49,268 bases of DNA, taken from NCBI GenBank assembly GCA_030536355.1, contig JAUNQD010000011.1, forward strand, positions 1 through 49,268, read 5' to 3'. This DNA is from Bacillota bacterium. GTDB taxonomy: Bacteria > Bacillota > Clostridia > Peptostreptococcales > Anaerovoracaceae. Shown in pieces: positions 8,251 to 16,090 of this stretch. Made by a program: the position numbers and the translations under genes. The notes under the pieces are model-generated. The model did no database searches and was not told the origin of the DNA. It saw only the letters and a list, made by a program, of their open reading frames with translations. Every line of letters starts with the position of its first letter. Position 1 is the first letter of the stretch.

Positions 8251-9542
8251 TACCACTTCCTTTCATCTGAATGTGATCTGTCTATCTTCATAGCATCTAC
8301 CTGCAGATAATTATGTTCAGGTACGATACGCTCTGCGATCAGACCTCTTGAGCATACGTATGAGCATACTCCGCAGTTTTCGCACTTTTCACCATCGATA
8401 ACAGGGTTTCCTGCCACCATTTCGATAGCGTTGTTAGGGCAGTTTTCTGCACAGTCCGCACACCCGATACATCCCACTTCGCATACTCTGAGACGCTCAT
8501 CGTAATTGTCTCTTGAGTTACAAGGAACTCTCTTGACACCAACATAAGGAGCCAGAACGATCATATCTCTAGGACATGCTCTCATACAATCTCCGCAGCC
8601 CACACACTTTTCTATATCTACAACTGCTACTCCGCTCTCTACGGAAATAGCATCGAATCTGCATACTCTTGTGCATGCGCCAAGGCCTACACATCCGTAT
8701 TCACAAAGCCCCATTGCACTCATGTTGAGGTCAGCCGCCTGGCTGCACCATTCAACTCCCAGCGCCTTGAGTTTCGCATTGGCTTTGGCTCCACCCACGC
8801 ACTTGACGAAAGCGATCTCTTCTTTCACTTTGGTCAGATCGTGAAGCTCATCCACGATTATTTTCTTTTCGCACTTAACAGTACAAGCCACACATCCAAC
8901 ACACTTGTCGTAATCTATAACGGCACAGTGATCTATAACTTTAACTGCTTCCTGTGGACATGCCTTCTCACATTCGCCGCAGCCGATACATCCGTGTCCG
9001 CAAGTTTCAAGGGTCATAGCTTCATAAGCCTTTGATGAACAAGGAATGAAGTTTGTAGCATCTTTAGGCACCATGGAGATAAGTTCCTGAGGACAAGCAT
9101 TCATACAAGCCATACAGCCTGTACACTTTTCCTTATCGATCACTACCTGACCATCAACAAGTGACATTGCATCGAATTCACATTTCTGAGTACAGCTTCC
9201 AAGACCTATGCAGCCCCACTGGCACTCTTTATGTAAAAAGCCTGCATCTTTGGCAGCCTGACAGCTTTCAAGTCCTGCGAAGCGCTTCTTTCCTGCAGCT
9301 TCTCCGGCACATCTGATAAAGGCTACCTTCTGTTCTACCTCTACCGGCTCAACGCCCATTACGTCAGCGATAGCTTTGATGGCATCATTGTCACAGGCAG
9401 GACAAAGAGTTATCTTCCCTGTCTTGGCAATCGCCTCTGCACATGCTTCGCAGGTTTTGAATCCACAGCCGCCGCAGCCGCCGCAGTCAACACCCGGCAG
9501 TATTGCCAGGACCTGCATAGCCTGTTTGTGAATGTTACTCAT
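8250..9542 (-). CDS. Soluble polyferredoxin with duplicated RnfB-like module
   Basis: 430 residues with no membrane helix and cysteines throughout. Residues 17-50 are a RnfB-type FeS domain (LPGVDCGGCGGCG; C20, C23, C26, C31, C34, C47, C50). A ~160-residue module then occurs twice with a period of about 173: C78, C107-C121, C140-C150, C168, C181-C195 and C214-C224 align with C248, C280-C294, C313-C323, C341, C354-C368 and C387-C397. Each module holds four four-cysteine sets, so up to nine [4Fe-4S] clusters are possible. RnfB proteins have one such region plus a membrane anchor; here there is no anchor and no other rnf gene. Co-transcription with PFOR and NfnAB suggests an electron carrier or hub between them (inference). 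SD GGAGGTGA. The promoter is in the 280-nt gap upstream. Confidence 0.85.
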   Translation of the reverse strand: MSNIHKQAMQVLAILPGVDCGGCGGCGFKTCEACAEAIAKTGKITLCPACDNDAIKAIADVMGVEPVEVEQKVAFIRCAGEAAGKKRFAGLESCQAAKDAGFLHKECQWGCIGLGSCTQKCEFDAMSLVDGQVVIDKEKCTGCMACMNACPQELISMVPKDATNFIPCSSKAYEAMTLETCGHGCIGCGECEKACPQEAVKVIDHCAVIDYDKCVGCVACTVKCEKKIIVDELHDLTKVKEEIAFVKCVGGAKANAKLKALGVEWCSQAADLNMSAMGLCEYGCVGLGACTRVCRFDAISVESGVAVVDIEKCVGCGDCMRACPRDMIVLAPYVGVKRVPCNSRDNYDERLRVCEVGCIGCADCAENCPNNAIEMVAGNPVIDGEKCENCGVCSYVCSRGLIAERIVPEHNYLQVDAMKIDRSHSDERKW

Positions 9543-9603
9543 GTATCGTCACCTCCAATTAAAATCCTGTAAATGTTTTTTAAGTCGACCTGCTTCGGTA
9601 TAT

Positions 9604-9609
9604 ATTATA
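9604..9609 (-). promoter_or_regulatory. Candidate -10 element of the PFOR operon
   Basis: A perfect TATAAT on the minus strand about 60 nt before the operon's first ATG, inside a near-palindromic AT-rich stretch (GTATA...TATAC, 9599-9618). The -35 region (TTTTTA) is poor, so an activator may be needed. Apart from this and the terminator at 9765-9795, I see no gene or structured RNA in 9543-9822. Confidence 0.5.
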
Positions 9610-9764
9610 TTGTATACACAAAACCTTAAAAAACATCGCCACACATAAAGTGGCTCCATTAACATTTTAGCACTCTAAAGCTATGCTTTCAATAAAGAGC
9701 CCTCTTATTTCTTGTTCTTTTTTCTAACCATAACTGCTGATTTTTACTAGTTTGCACTCATACG

Positions 9765-9795
9765 TAAAACGCTCCGAACAATCATGCTCGGAGCG
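9765..9795 (-). terminator. Terminator of the phoBR-antiporter-PII operon
   Basis: A perfect 8-bp GC-rich stem (CGCTCCGA / TCGGAGCG) with a 10-nt loop, followed on the minus strand by TTTTACG, 27 nt after the P-II gene stop. Confidence 0.8.
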
Positions 9796-9822
9796 CAGCC
9801 ATTCTTAACTGTGTAGATTCTT

Positions 9823-10482
9823 TCAGCACTTTGCATTCGGATCATAGAGACCGTATGCTTTGCTTATTTCCTGGACCATCATTATACCTTTGCCATGGCC
9901 TTCCAGATCCATCATTTTATTTATGTTTTCAGCGATCGCTTCTGTTTTTTCCTTCTCGGTTACAAGCATCAGTATTTCTTTTTCAGGCTCTATATCCATC
10001 AAACAGAACTTGCTCGTTTCATTTTTTCCGGCCCCGCGAGCGTTGATTATGGTGCCTCCTGCCGCACCAGCTTCCTGCGCTGCTTCCATAGCCTCTTCTG
10101 CTTTACCTTTATCAACGATGACTGTAATGAGATCATATATCATATCATTTTCCTCCGCATTCTCTTGTACATCCGAATCATGTTTCCCTCCTATGAATTT
10201 ATTCACAGGAACACTGAAGCTTATGCCGTGATTATGTTTCCACATTTGCAGCTCATCATATAGCAGCGCCATAAGATTATGTGCATATCCCTGTTCAGCT
10301 ACCATCATGAGTATCTCTTTTTCAGTGTGATTCAGAGACAACAATTCCAACCAGAAATTCCTTACAGTCCCCTGTCCGTAAAATATAGTTCCTCCAAACA
10401 CCCCATGATCTCTAGCAAAGCGCAGTATCCAGCTAGCAAGTCCATGCTGTACTATAAAATACATGCATTCATATTGTTTCAT
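9823..10482 (-). CDS. Tandem P-II-like regulator (two P-II folds in one chain)
   Basis: 219 residues from the ATG at 10482, set by AGGAGGGG 6 nt upstream; longer upstream starts lie inside the DUF1538 gene. Two P-II-like modules are visible, 3-100 and 113-215, sharing GxxGGTI (27-33 and 139-145) and EKEILM(M/L)V at the same relative distance of 112 residues. Typical P-II proteins are ~112 residues and trimeric; this is a head-to-tail double. Neither module has the tyrosine-bearing T-loop of GlnB, so uridylylation is unlikely. Its partner is the double DUF1538 membrane protein immediately upstream (1 nt between stop and start). Two P-II folds beside two DUF1538 folds suggests matched stoichiometry and a role gating that transporter (inference). 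Confidence 0.8.
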   Translation of the reverse strand: MKQYECMYFIVQHGLASWILRFARDHGVFGGTIFYGQGTVRNFWLELLSLNHTEKEILMMVAEQGYAHNLMALLYDELQMWKHNHGISFSVPVNKFIGGKHDSDVQENAEENDMIYDLITVIVDKGKAEEAMEAAQEAGAAGGTIINARGAGKNETSKFCLMDIEPEKEILMLVTEKEKTEAIAENINKMMDLEGHGKGIMMVQEISKAYGLYDPNAKC

Positions 10483-10483
10483 A

Positions 10484-11998
10484 CTACCCCTCCTTCTGCT
10501 CAACAGATCGATCCGGCCCATGCTCCGCATCATTGTTGGCAGCCTTTATCTTGAATATCAGACCAAGTACTTGTAAAGCGATTATCGGAGTCAATGCGAC
10601 CATTGAAATAACTCCAAAGCCATCTATCAACACATCTGCACCCTCAACGCACTCCGAAGCTCCCTGAGTAAAGCTCAAGATGAAGGTGGCAGTCATAGGT
10701 CCCGATGCTACTCCGCCCGAGTCAAATGCGATACCTACAAACAATTTCGGTACAAAATACATAAGCCCAACAGCTATCAAATATCCCGGAAGCAAATAAT
10801 GCCACAGCTGCAGCTCAGGAATAACGATACGAATAACTGACAGTGCCACTGCACAACCAACGCCTATCGAAAGCGCACCCAACACGTAACTTCTCTTGAC
10901 ATATCCGGCGGTTACTGTTTCTATCTGATGAGTCAACACATGAACAGCCGGCTCTGCCAATATGGTCAGAAGACCTACGATAAATCCCACTGAAATAAGC
11001 AAAGCATAGCTGTAGTGATCTGCCAAATAATGTCCTATATATCTTCCTGCATCAAGGAATCCTGCATTCACGCCTGTCAAAAATATACTGAGACCAAGCC
11101 AGTTATAAAGAAGACCCATCGATACTTCTTTTATCTTTCTCTTTCCCTGCTTGAAAAAAAGTGCGTTGCATACCAAAAATATTGCCAGTATCGGTGATAT
11201 GGCGATGAAAGATTCCATCAACAGTCTAGGGAATTCCATTGCAAAGGCATGCCATATGCCACTGCCATGGTCAACTATCTCCAGATTTCCTTTTATTTCA
11301 TCCATATCGAAGATGATGCTCATTACCATTACCGCCATTATGGCGCCTGTAGAAGCAACTGCAACAAGACCAAAACTGTCTTTTTCAGATGCCTTGGAAT
11401 CCCTCCTCATGGCAGATACCCCGATGGCAAGAGCCATGATGAAAGGAACTGTAAGTGCTCCTGTAGTTGCACCTGACGCATCAAACGATATGGCTAGAAA
11501 TTCTTTTGATGTAAAAATAGCCAATACAAATATTATCAGATAGAGTACTGTCAACATTTTATAAAGCGGTATCCCTTTAACGATCCTGCCAAGCCCCAAA
11601 CTCAACAGGACAGCGATACCGATGGAAACCACTACGACGATACTGAATTTGCTCACAAGCCCGCCGGTAACATTATCTACATTATCGGCCAGAATGTGCA
11701 GATCCGGCTCCGCGATGGAAATGAAAAAACCTAATGCCAAACCTGACATCAAAACTATCAGAAGTGTCCCTCTGGCAGACAATTCCGAGCCCATCAGGTT
11801 ACCGATCGGAGTTATTCCCAGATCGACACCGATCAGAAATATGGAAAGGCCTATTATGATGAATGCAGCTCCCACCAAAAACTTGACAAGCATACTTCCA
11901 CTCATAGGTGTCAAAGTAAAACTCATGATGACTACAATGAGTGTGATCGGTATAACAGATATCAAAACTTCTCTTAATTTTTCCTGCAGTATATTCAA
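10484..11998 (-). CDS. Double DUF1538 membrane protein, putative cation/H+ antiporter
   Basis: 504 residues, many membrane helices, made of two DUF1538 copies. The signature loop appears as SFDASGATTGALTVPF near 171 and AFDSGGVASGPMTATF near 426, and a second shared loop as AEPDLHILADNVDNVTGG and AEPAVHVLTHQIETVTAG. DUF1538 proteins UmpA/UmpB of Halomonas have been reported, as I recall, to act together as a Na+(K+)/H+ antiporter; here both halves would be fused. The start is a TTG at 11998 behind AAGGGGG; the next ATG is 24 codons in. It sits 14 nt after a Kef-type antiporter gene and directly before the tandem P-II gene. The sequence supports a regulated ion transporter, but the ion is unknown. 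Confidence 0.82.
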   Translation of the reverse strand: MNILQEKLREVLISVIPITLIVVIMSFTLTPMSGSMLVKFLVGAAFIIIGLSIFLIGVDLGITPIGNLMGSELSARGTLLIVLMSGLALGFFISIAEPDLHILADNVDNVTGGLVSKFSIVVVVSIGIAVLLSLGLGRIVKGIPLYKMLTVLYLIIFVLAIFTSKEFLAISFDASGATTGALTVPFIMALAIGVSAMRRDSKASEKDSFGLVAVASTGAIMAVMVMSIIFDMDEIKGNLEIVDHGSGIWHAFAMEFPRLLMESFIAISPILAIFLVCNALFFKQGKRKIKEVSMGLLYNWLGLSIFLTGVNAGFLDAGRYIGHYLADHYSYALLISVGFIVGLLTILAEPAVHVLTHQIETVTAGYVKRSYVLGALSIGVGCAVALSVIRIVIPELQLWHYLLPGYLIAVGLMYFVPKLFVGIAFDSGGVASGPMTATFILSFTQGASECVEGADVLIDGFGVISMVALTPIIALQVLGLIFKIKAANNDAEHGPDRSVEQKEG

Positions 11999-12012
11999 CC
12001 GGTGTCCCCCTT

Positions 12013-14319
12013 TTATTCTTCTTCCAATACATCTCCTTTGATAAGCAGGTCTGCCATTCGTTTACCACCCAGTACCCACAGAAGATCTCCTTGTTGTATT
12101 ACCATATCTCCATCAGGGTTTATGATTGCCAGATCGCCTCTTTCCACTCCTATTACGGTACCTTTGTACTTTTCATACAAGCCACAGTTTTTGACAGATT
12201 TCCTTATGAACTCCGACTCTTTATCCACACTTATAGGACAACACAAAAGCTGCTGATCCAGCTTGATATCATAAAATGTCTGTCCGTAAATGTAGTTCTT
12301 GAGCATGATATCTTCCATATCTGTATATTCGATACAATCATCATTCTCCAGAAGTAAAGTGCAGGAGTCTATTTCTGTTTGGGTTCCCATCATATGAAGG
12401 ATGTCTCCTTCTTTAACGATTTCATCAGGTCCCGGCATATTGATATATTTCTTGCCCCTGATTATCTTTATGATGGTTACCGTGAACGCTCTGCTCTTGT
12501 TAAAGTCGGCTATAGTTTTATGTTCAACTGTATCGGTCACCTGGAATTCGGCCACATAGAGCGATTCATCCAGCCATCTGTAATGTCCGGTAATGCCTCT
12601 TTCCCTCTTTTCTCTGGCCAAAGTACGCTCAGAGAAGTTCTCCATGAACCGCATTTCAAGATTTATTGTCATTCCGTTGATATAGTCAGACCTGATTATT
12701 ATGATAATAGGGATAACAACTATCATCATCAAAACAACGATAGGTATCTCAAATATTTCTCTCATAACAAGCGCCAAGAATCCTGCAGCTATCAAGATGC
12801 GTATTGTCTTTAAGGTCAGAAGCGGCAGTCTGTTGGATCTATGCTTGAGCCACAGCTTCGTGAACAACGCATTGTTTGTTCCATGCATGAAGTTAACGAA
12901 CGGTATCATTGCCACCATCATCAAAACAGCAGTTATAACATTGTCTGTCATCGACAGATCTGCTTTGGCTGCTATAGCAGGTTCCAAGTATCTGATCCCT
13001 GCCCAATAGATGATGAACATGGCCAAAGTACAAAGTCCTGTACGAAGCAATACTTTTCTGATGTATATCATCCAATCTTCGTCTTTATCACGACTGCTTC
13101 GGTTTTCTGTAGTGTTTTTACGGATGAATGACCATAATCCATCCGGGATCTTATCATCGATGAACTGATATATATCCTCAGATTTTTTGATAAATATCGG
13201 TGTAGTGAATGAAGTGATTACCGATACACACACTATGATAGGATAAAGGAAATCGCTGATAACACCCAGACTCATACCAAGTGTAGCTACTATGAATGAA
13301 AATTCACCGATCTGTACCATGCTGAATCCGCCTCTTACTGCAGTATGTAATGACTGCCCGGACAGTAGTATCCCGATCGTTGCAAAGGTCATTTGTCCAA
13401 TTATAGTAACTACGGTTATTATCAATATCGGCCAAATATATTCTATCAGCAGTCCCGGCACGATCATCATGCCTACCGAGACAAAGAATATTGCACCGAA
13501 CAGATCCTTGACAGGCTTGATCAAAATTTCTACTCTTGTTGCCTGTATAGTTCCCGCTAAAATAGATCCGGCCATGAAGGCTCCGAGAGCTGATGAGAAT
13601 CCTATGAGATTGGCTATCACTACCATCCCAAGACAGAATGCCACTGCACAGATTACCATCATTTCATCATTGAGCATCCCCGATATGCGTTTCAGAATGC
13701 TTGGTACTAAATATATGCCAAGAACCAGCCATACTATAAGATAAACAAGCATCAAGCCGATTTCTGTAAACATAGCAAAACCCGACACATTTCTGCTGAC
13801 AGAGATGGTCGTTAATATGATCATCATGAATATCCCTGCGATATCTTCGATTACCAGTGCTCCCAATACGATCTGAGCGAAGTTTTTCTTTTTTAAGTCA
13901 TATTCTTCATTTGCCTTAAGGATTATCATGGTCGATGACATGGATAGCATACCTCCGAGGAAGATACAGTCCATTCTTGACCACCCCATCATATTGCCGA
14001 CACCTGTGCCGATTATGATCATGGCAGTCATTACGGTCATGGCAATGACAAATGCACTGCCGCCAACAGTAGATATCTTCTTGAAGCTGAATTCCAAGCC
14101 TAGACCAAACATGAGAAAAACAACCCCGATATCTGCCCATGTATGGATATCAGTCTCTGCTACGACAGTAGGCAAATATACGAAGTTTGGGCTGATAAGA
14201 AAGCCCGCAACGATATATCCCAGCACTACAGGCTGGTTTATCTTTTTGAAAAGAAGTGTGACGATAGCCGCCACGATGAGAATCAACGCTAAGTCAGAAA
14301 TCAAATAATCAAGATGCAA
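12013..14319 (-). CDS. Kef-type CPA2 cation/proton antiporter with TrkA-C domains
   Basis: 768 residues. The first ~390 form a Na_H_Exchanger domain (INQPVVLGYIVAGFLISP, FLMFGLGLEFSF, ALVIEDIAGIFMMI, GAFMAGSILA). A linker with about four extra hydrophobic segments follows (about 420-560). The last ~180 residues carry two TrkA-C/RCK-C-like domains (EGDILHMMG near 665, QQGDLLWVLGG near 748). There is no RCK-N Rossmann motif, so NAD gating as in KefC is not expected. The family exchanges K+ or Na+ for H+. The start is a TTG at 14319 with AAAGGAGG 6 nt upstream. It begins 14 nt after the histidine kinase gene, making it part of the phoB-phoR operon, which is unusual. A K+ efflux role is the default; Na+ is equally compatible with the Na+/phosphate symporters next door. 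Confidence 0.88.
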   Translation of the reverse strand: MHLDYLISDLALILIVAAIVTLLFKKINQPVVLGYIVAGFLISPNFVYLPTVVAETDIHTWADIGVVFLMFGLGLEFSFKKISTVGGSAFVIAMTVMTAMIIIGTGVGNMMGWSRMDCIFLGGMLSMSSTMIILKANEEYDLKKKNFAQIVLGALVIEDIAGIFMMIILTTISVSRNVSGFAMFTEIGLMLVYLIVWLVLGIYLVPSILKRISGMLNDEMMVICAVAFCLGMVVIANLIGFSSALGAFMAGSILAGTIQATRVEILIKPVKDLFGAIFFVSVGMMIVPGLLIEYIWPILIITVVTIIGQMTFATIGILLSGQSLHTAVRGGFSMVQIGEFSFIVATLGMSLGVISDFLYPIIVCVSVITSFTTPIFIKKSEDIYQFIDDKIPDGLWSFIRKNTTENRSSRDKDEDWMIYIRKVLLRTGLCTLAMFIIYWAGIRYLEPAIAAKADLSMTDNVITAVLMMVAMIPFVNFMHGTNNALFTKLWLKHRSNRLPLLTLKTIRILIAAGFLALVMREIFEIPIVVLMMIVVIPIIIIIRSDYINGMTINLEMRFMENFSERTLAREKRERGITGHYRWLDESLYVAEFQVTDTVEHKTIADFNKSRAFTVTIIKIIRGKKYINMPGPDEIVKEGDILHMMGTQTEIDSCTLLLENDDCIEYTDMEDIMLKNYIYGQTFYDIKLDQQLLCCPISVDKESEFIRKSVKNCGLYEKYKGTVIGVERGDLAIINPDGDMVIQQGDLLWVLGGKRMADLLIKGDVLEEE

Positions 14320-14333
14320 TATTATCCTCCTTT

Positions 14334-15257
14334 CTAGCTGTCATCAAGGTTATCATCCACGTTAAATACTACAAAAAATTCAGCACCTTCGCCCACTTGG
14401 CTTTCCACCTTAAGTGAAGCACCAAATAAGACTGCTATATGTTTAACGATCGAAAGACCCAGGCCTGTGCCTCCTGCCTTTTTCGATCTTGATTTATCCA
14501 CTCTGTAAAACCTTTCGAACAGTCTTTCATGATGTTCAGGAGCAATACCCATGCCTTCATCACGAACGCTTACTACGATTTTATCTGCATCTTTTGAAGA
14601 TCTTATCCATATATGTCCGCCTTCATCAGAATACTTGACTGCATTTTCTATTAAATTGACCATCATCTGTCTGAACCTGTCGACAGAGCCATTGATGAAA
14701 AGACCTTCTTGAAGGTCTAAAATCACTTCTACACCCTTGTTCTCGGCAATAGGTTTGAGGGCTTCTACTGTGTTTTCTATTGCCGGTTTGATGTCAAATT
14801 CCATACCTTCGGAATCACGTCTGTTTTCTATGTCTGAAAGCACCAGCAAGTCTTCAATGAGCCTCTTTAATCTGGCTGTTTCTATGGCAATTATATCAAT
14901 AAATTTATGTCTTATTTCAGGATCTTCCGCTGCGCCTGCCTGAAGGGTTTCGATAAATCCCGATATCGAAGTCAGCGGTGTTTTTAATTCATGGGTAACG
15001 TTGGCAACGAATTCACGTCTGATGAGATCGGCTTCCTTGCTTTCATTAGCTGCAGCTTCCAATACCCTGACCTTTTCAGTATATGGTTTAACTATATTGA
15101 AATACCCTTGGAGCAACAACAAAACAAGGCCAACACCCATAATGATGACCACCGGAAGGAAGGAACCATCCAACACATTATTTTTCCATATGATGCCCAG
15201 TGCCGCCATTTCAAGAACAGTCACCTCTACAGCCAAGAAAATGAATTTCCCTCTCAT
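14334..15257 (-). CDS. phoR: PhoR-type sensor histidine kinase
   Basis: 307 residues: two N-terminal membrane helices (about 5-23 and 33-51) with only a ~10-residue outside loop, a short linker, the H-box FVANVTHELKTPLTS (His89), and an ATPase domain with NLIENAVKYS, DEGMGIA, FERFYRVDKSRS and GGTGLGLSIVKHI. There is no PAS or large extracellular sensor. PhoR kinases without such a sensor take their signal from PhoU and the transporter; here three PhoU-fused transporters lie just upstream. It overlaps the response-regulator stop by 4 nt (ATGA). The name PhoR is supported by the Pho boxes nearby. A different stimulus is possible. Confidence 0.88.
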   Translation of the reverse strand: MRGKFIFLAVEVTVLEMAALGIIWKNNVLDGSFLPVVIIMGVGLVLLLLQGYFNIVKPYTEKVRVLEAAANESKEADLIRREFVANVTHELKTPLTSISGFIETLQAGAAEDPEIRHKFIDIIAIETARLKRLIEDLLVLSDIENRRDSEGMEFDIKPAIENTVEALKPIAENKGVEVILDLQEGLFINGSVDRFRQMMVNLIENAVKYSDEGGHIWIRSSKDADKIVVSVRDEGMGIAPEHHERLFERFYRVDKSRSKKAGGTGLGLSIVKHIAVLFGASLKVESQVGEGAEFFVVFNVDDNLDDS

Positions 15258-15961
15258 TTCACCTTGTATCCTTTACCTCTTATGGTTTCTATATATTTAT
15301 CCTCACCATCGTCTCCTGACAGCTTTTGTCTGAGATGTCTGATATGAACATCTACCGTTCTGGTTTCGCCGGCATAATCGATGCCCCAAATATTGTTAAG
15401 CAGCTGATCTCTGGAAAAAACGTGACCACGGTTTTCCATCAAATACTGAAGCAGTTCAAATTCCCTCAATGTCAAATCGACCGACCTGCTGCCCACAGTA
15501 ACTTCATGACGTTCCACATTGATGCTCAACTCACCGGCTGTAATTATCGTATCCTTATCCTGGCTCTTCACTTCATCTAAAGGAGTGTTTATATCATATC
15601 TTCTAAGGACCGCCTTGATCCTTGCCAGCATTTCTCTGATACCGAATGGCTTGGATATATAATCATCGGCCCCACAATCAAGCCCCATTACTTTATCTGC
15701 CTCTTCAGTTTTAGCAGTCATCATGATAATAGGAGTATTGTTTCCCTCTTCACGAAGTTCCTCGCAGATTTCGAATCCATTCTTGCCCGGAAGCATGATA
15801 TCCAGTAAGATCAAATCAGGCTTTTCTTTATGTACCATGGTTATTCCCATGATTCCATCTTCAGCGGAAATGCAGTCATAACCATTTGTTTTGAGATTAT
15901 ATAATACCAGTTCTCTGATATTAGGTTCGTCTTCGATGATAAGTATTTTTTTAGTGTTCAT
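15254..15961 (-). CDS. phoB: PhoB/PhoP-type OmpR-family response regulator
   Basis: 235 residues from the ATG at 15961 (AGGAGG 4 nt upstream); the frame continues 11 codons upstream into the hairpin region, which is rejected. Receiver domain: acidic pair E10/D11, phosphoacceptor D54 (LILLDIMLPG), T82 and K104 (SKPFG). A winged-helix DNA-binding domain follows (LTLREFELLQYLMENRGHVFSRDQLL, TVDVHIRHLRQKL). It is first in a five-gene operon with phoR, a Kef-type antiporter, DUF1538 and tandem P-II. Its likely targets are the TTWACA repeats before each of the three nptA genes (inference from PhoP boxes of Bacillus). No such repeat precedes this gene, so autoregulation is not evident. Confidence 0.9.
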   Translation of the reverse strand: MNTKKILIIEDEPNIRELVLYNLKTNGYDCISAEDGIMGITMVHKEKPDLILLDIMLPGKNGFEICEELREEGNNTPIIMMTAKTEEADKVMGLDCGADDYISKPFGIREMLARIKAVLRRYDINTPLDEVKSQDKDTIITAGELSINVERHEVTVGSRSVDLTLREFELLQYLMENRGHVFSRDQLLNNIWGIDYAGETRTVDVHIRHLRQKLSGDDGEDKYIETIRGKGYKVK

Positions 15962-15975
15962 ACAGCCTCCTGCCG

Positions 15976-16017
15976 GAAAAATAGAACGCAACATCTAATT
16001 ATCTGAATGTTGCGTTC
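15976..16017 (-). terminator. Terminator of the first nptA gene, embedded in the phoB promoter
   Basis: Perfect 11-bp inverted repeat (GAACGCAACAT 15984-15994, ATGTTGCGTTC 16007-16017, 12-nt loop) followed on the minus strand by TATTTTT. It directly abuts the phoB -10 hexamer, so the predicted phoB start lies in the first arm. It probably stops nptA readthrough, while phoB transcripts escape because they lack most of that arm. An operator role is also possible. Confidence 0.65.
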
Positions 16018-16046
16018 ATTTTAACATATTTGCTTATTTTTTACAA
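16018..16046 (-). promoter_or_regulatory. phoB operon promoter
   Basis: TTGTAA (16041-16046), 17-nt spacer, TAAAAT (16018-16023). Predicted start near 16011, about 50 nt before the ATG. The hexamers are good without an activator, which fits basal expression of the regulator. Confidence 0.6.
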
Positions 16047-16090
16047 CTAGTTTGACATATGTTTTGTGTATTTCTACATATATTTATATA

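Noticed and set aside
9599..9618. Rex or other redox-regulator operator in the PFOR promoter
   Set aside because: The near-palindrome is made of TA repeats and does not match the TTGTTAA/TTAACAA pattern of Rex sites.
9831..10263. Plus-strand open frames opposite the P-II gene
   Set aside because: They are low-complexity, without SD, and antisense to a gene with clear family motifs.
16018..16090. Pho boxes before phoB
   Set aside because: No pair of TTNACA hexamers at 11-bp spacing is present; only TTGTAA, which serves as the -35.
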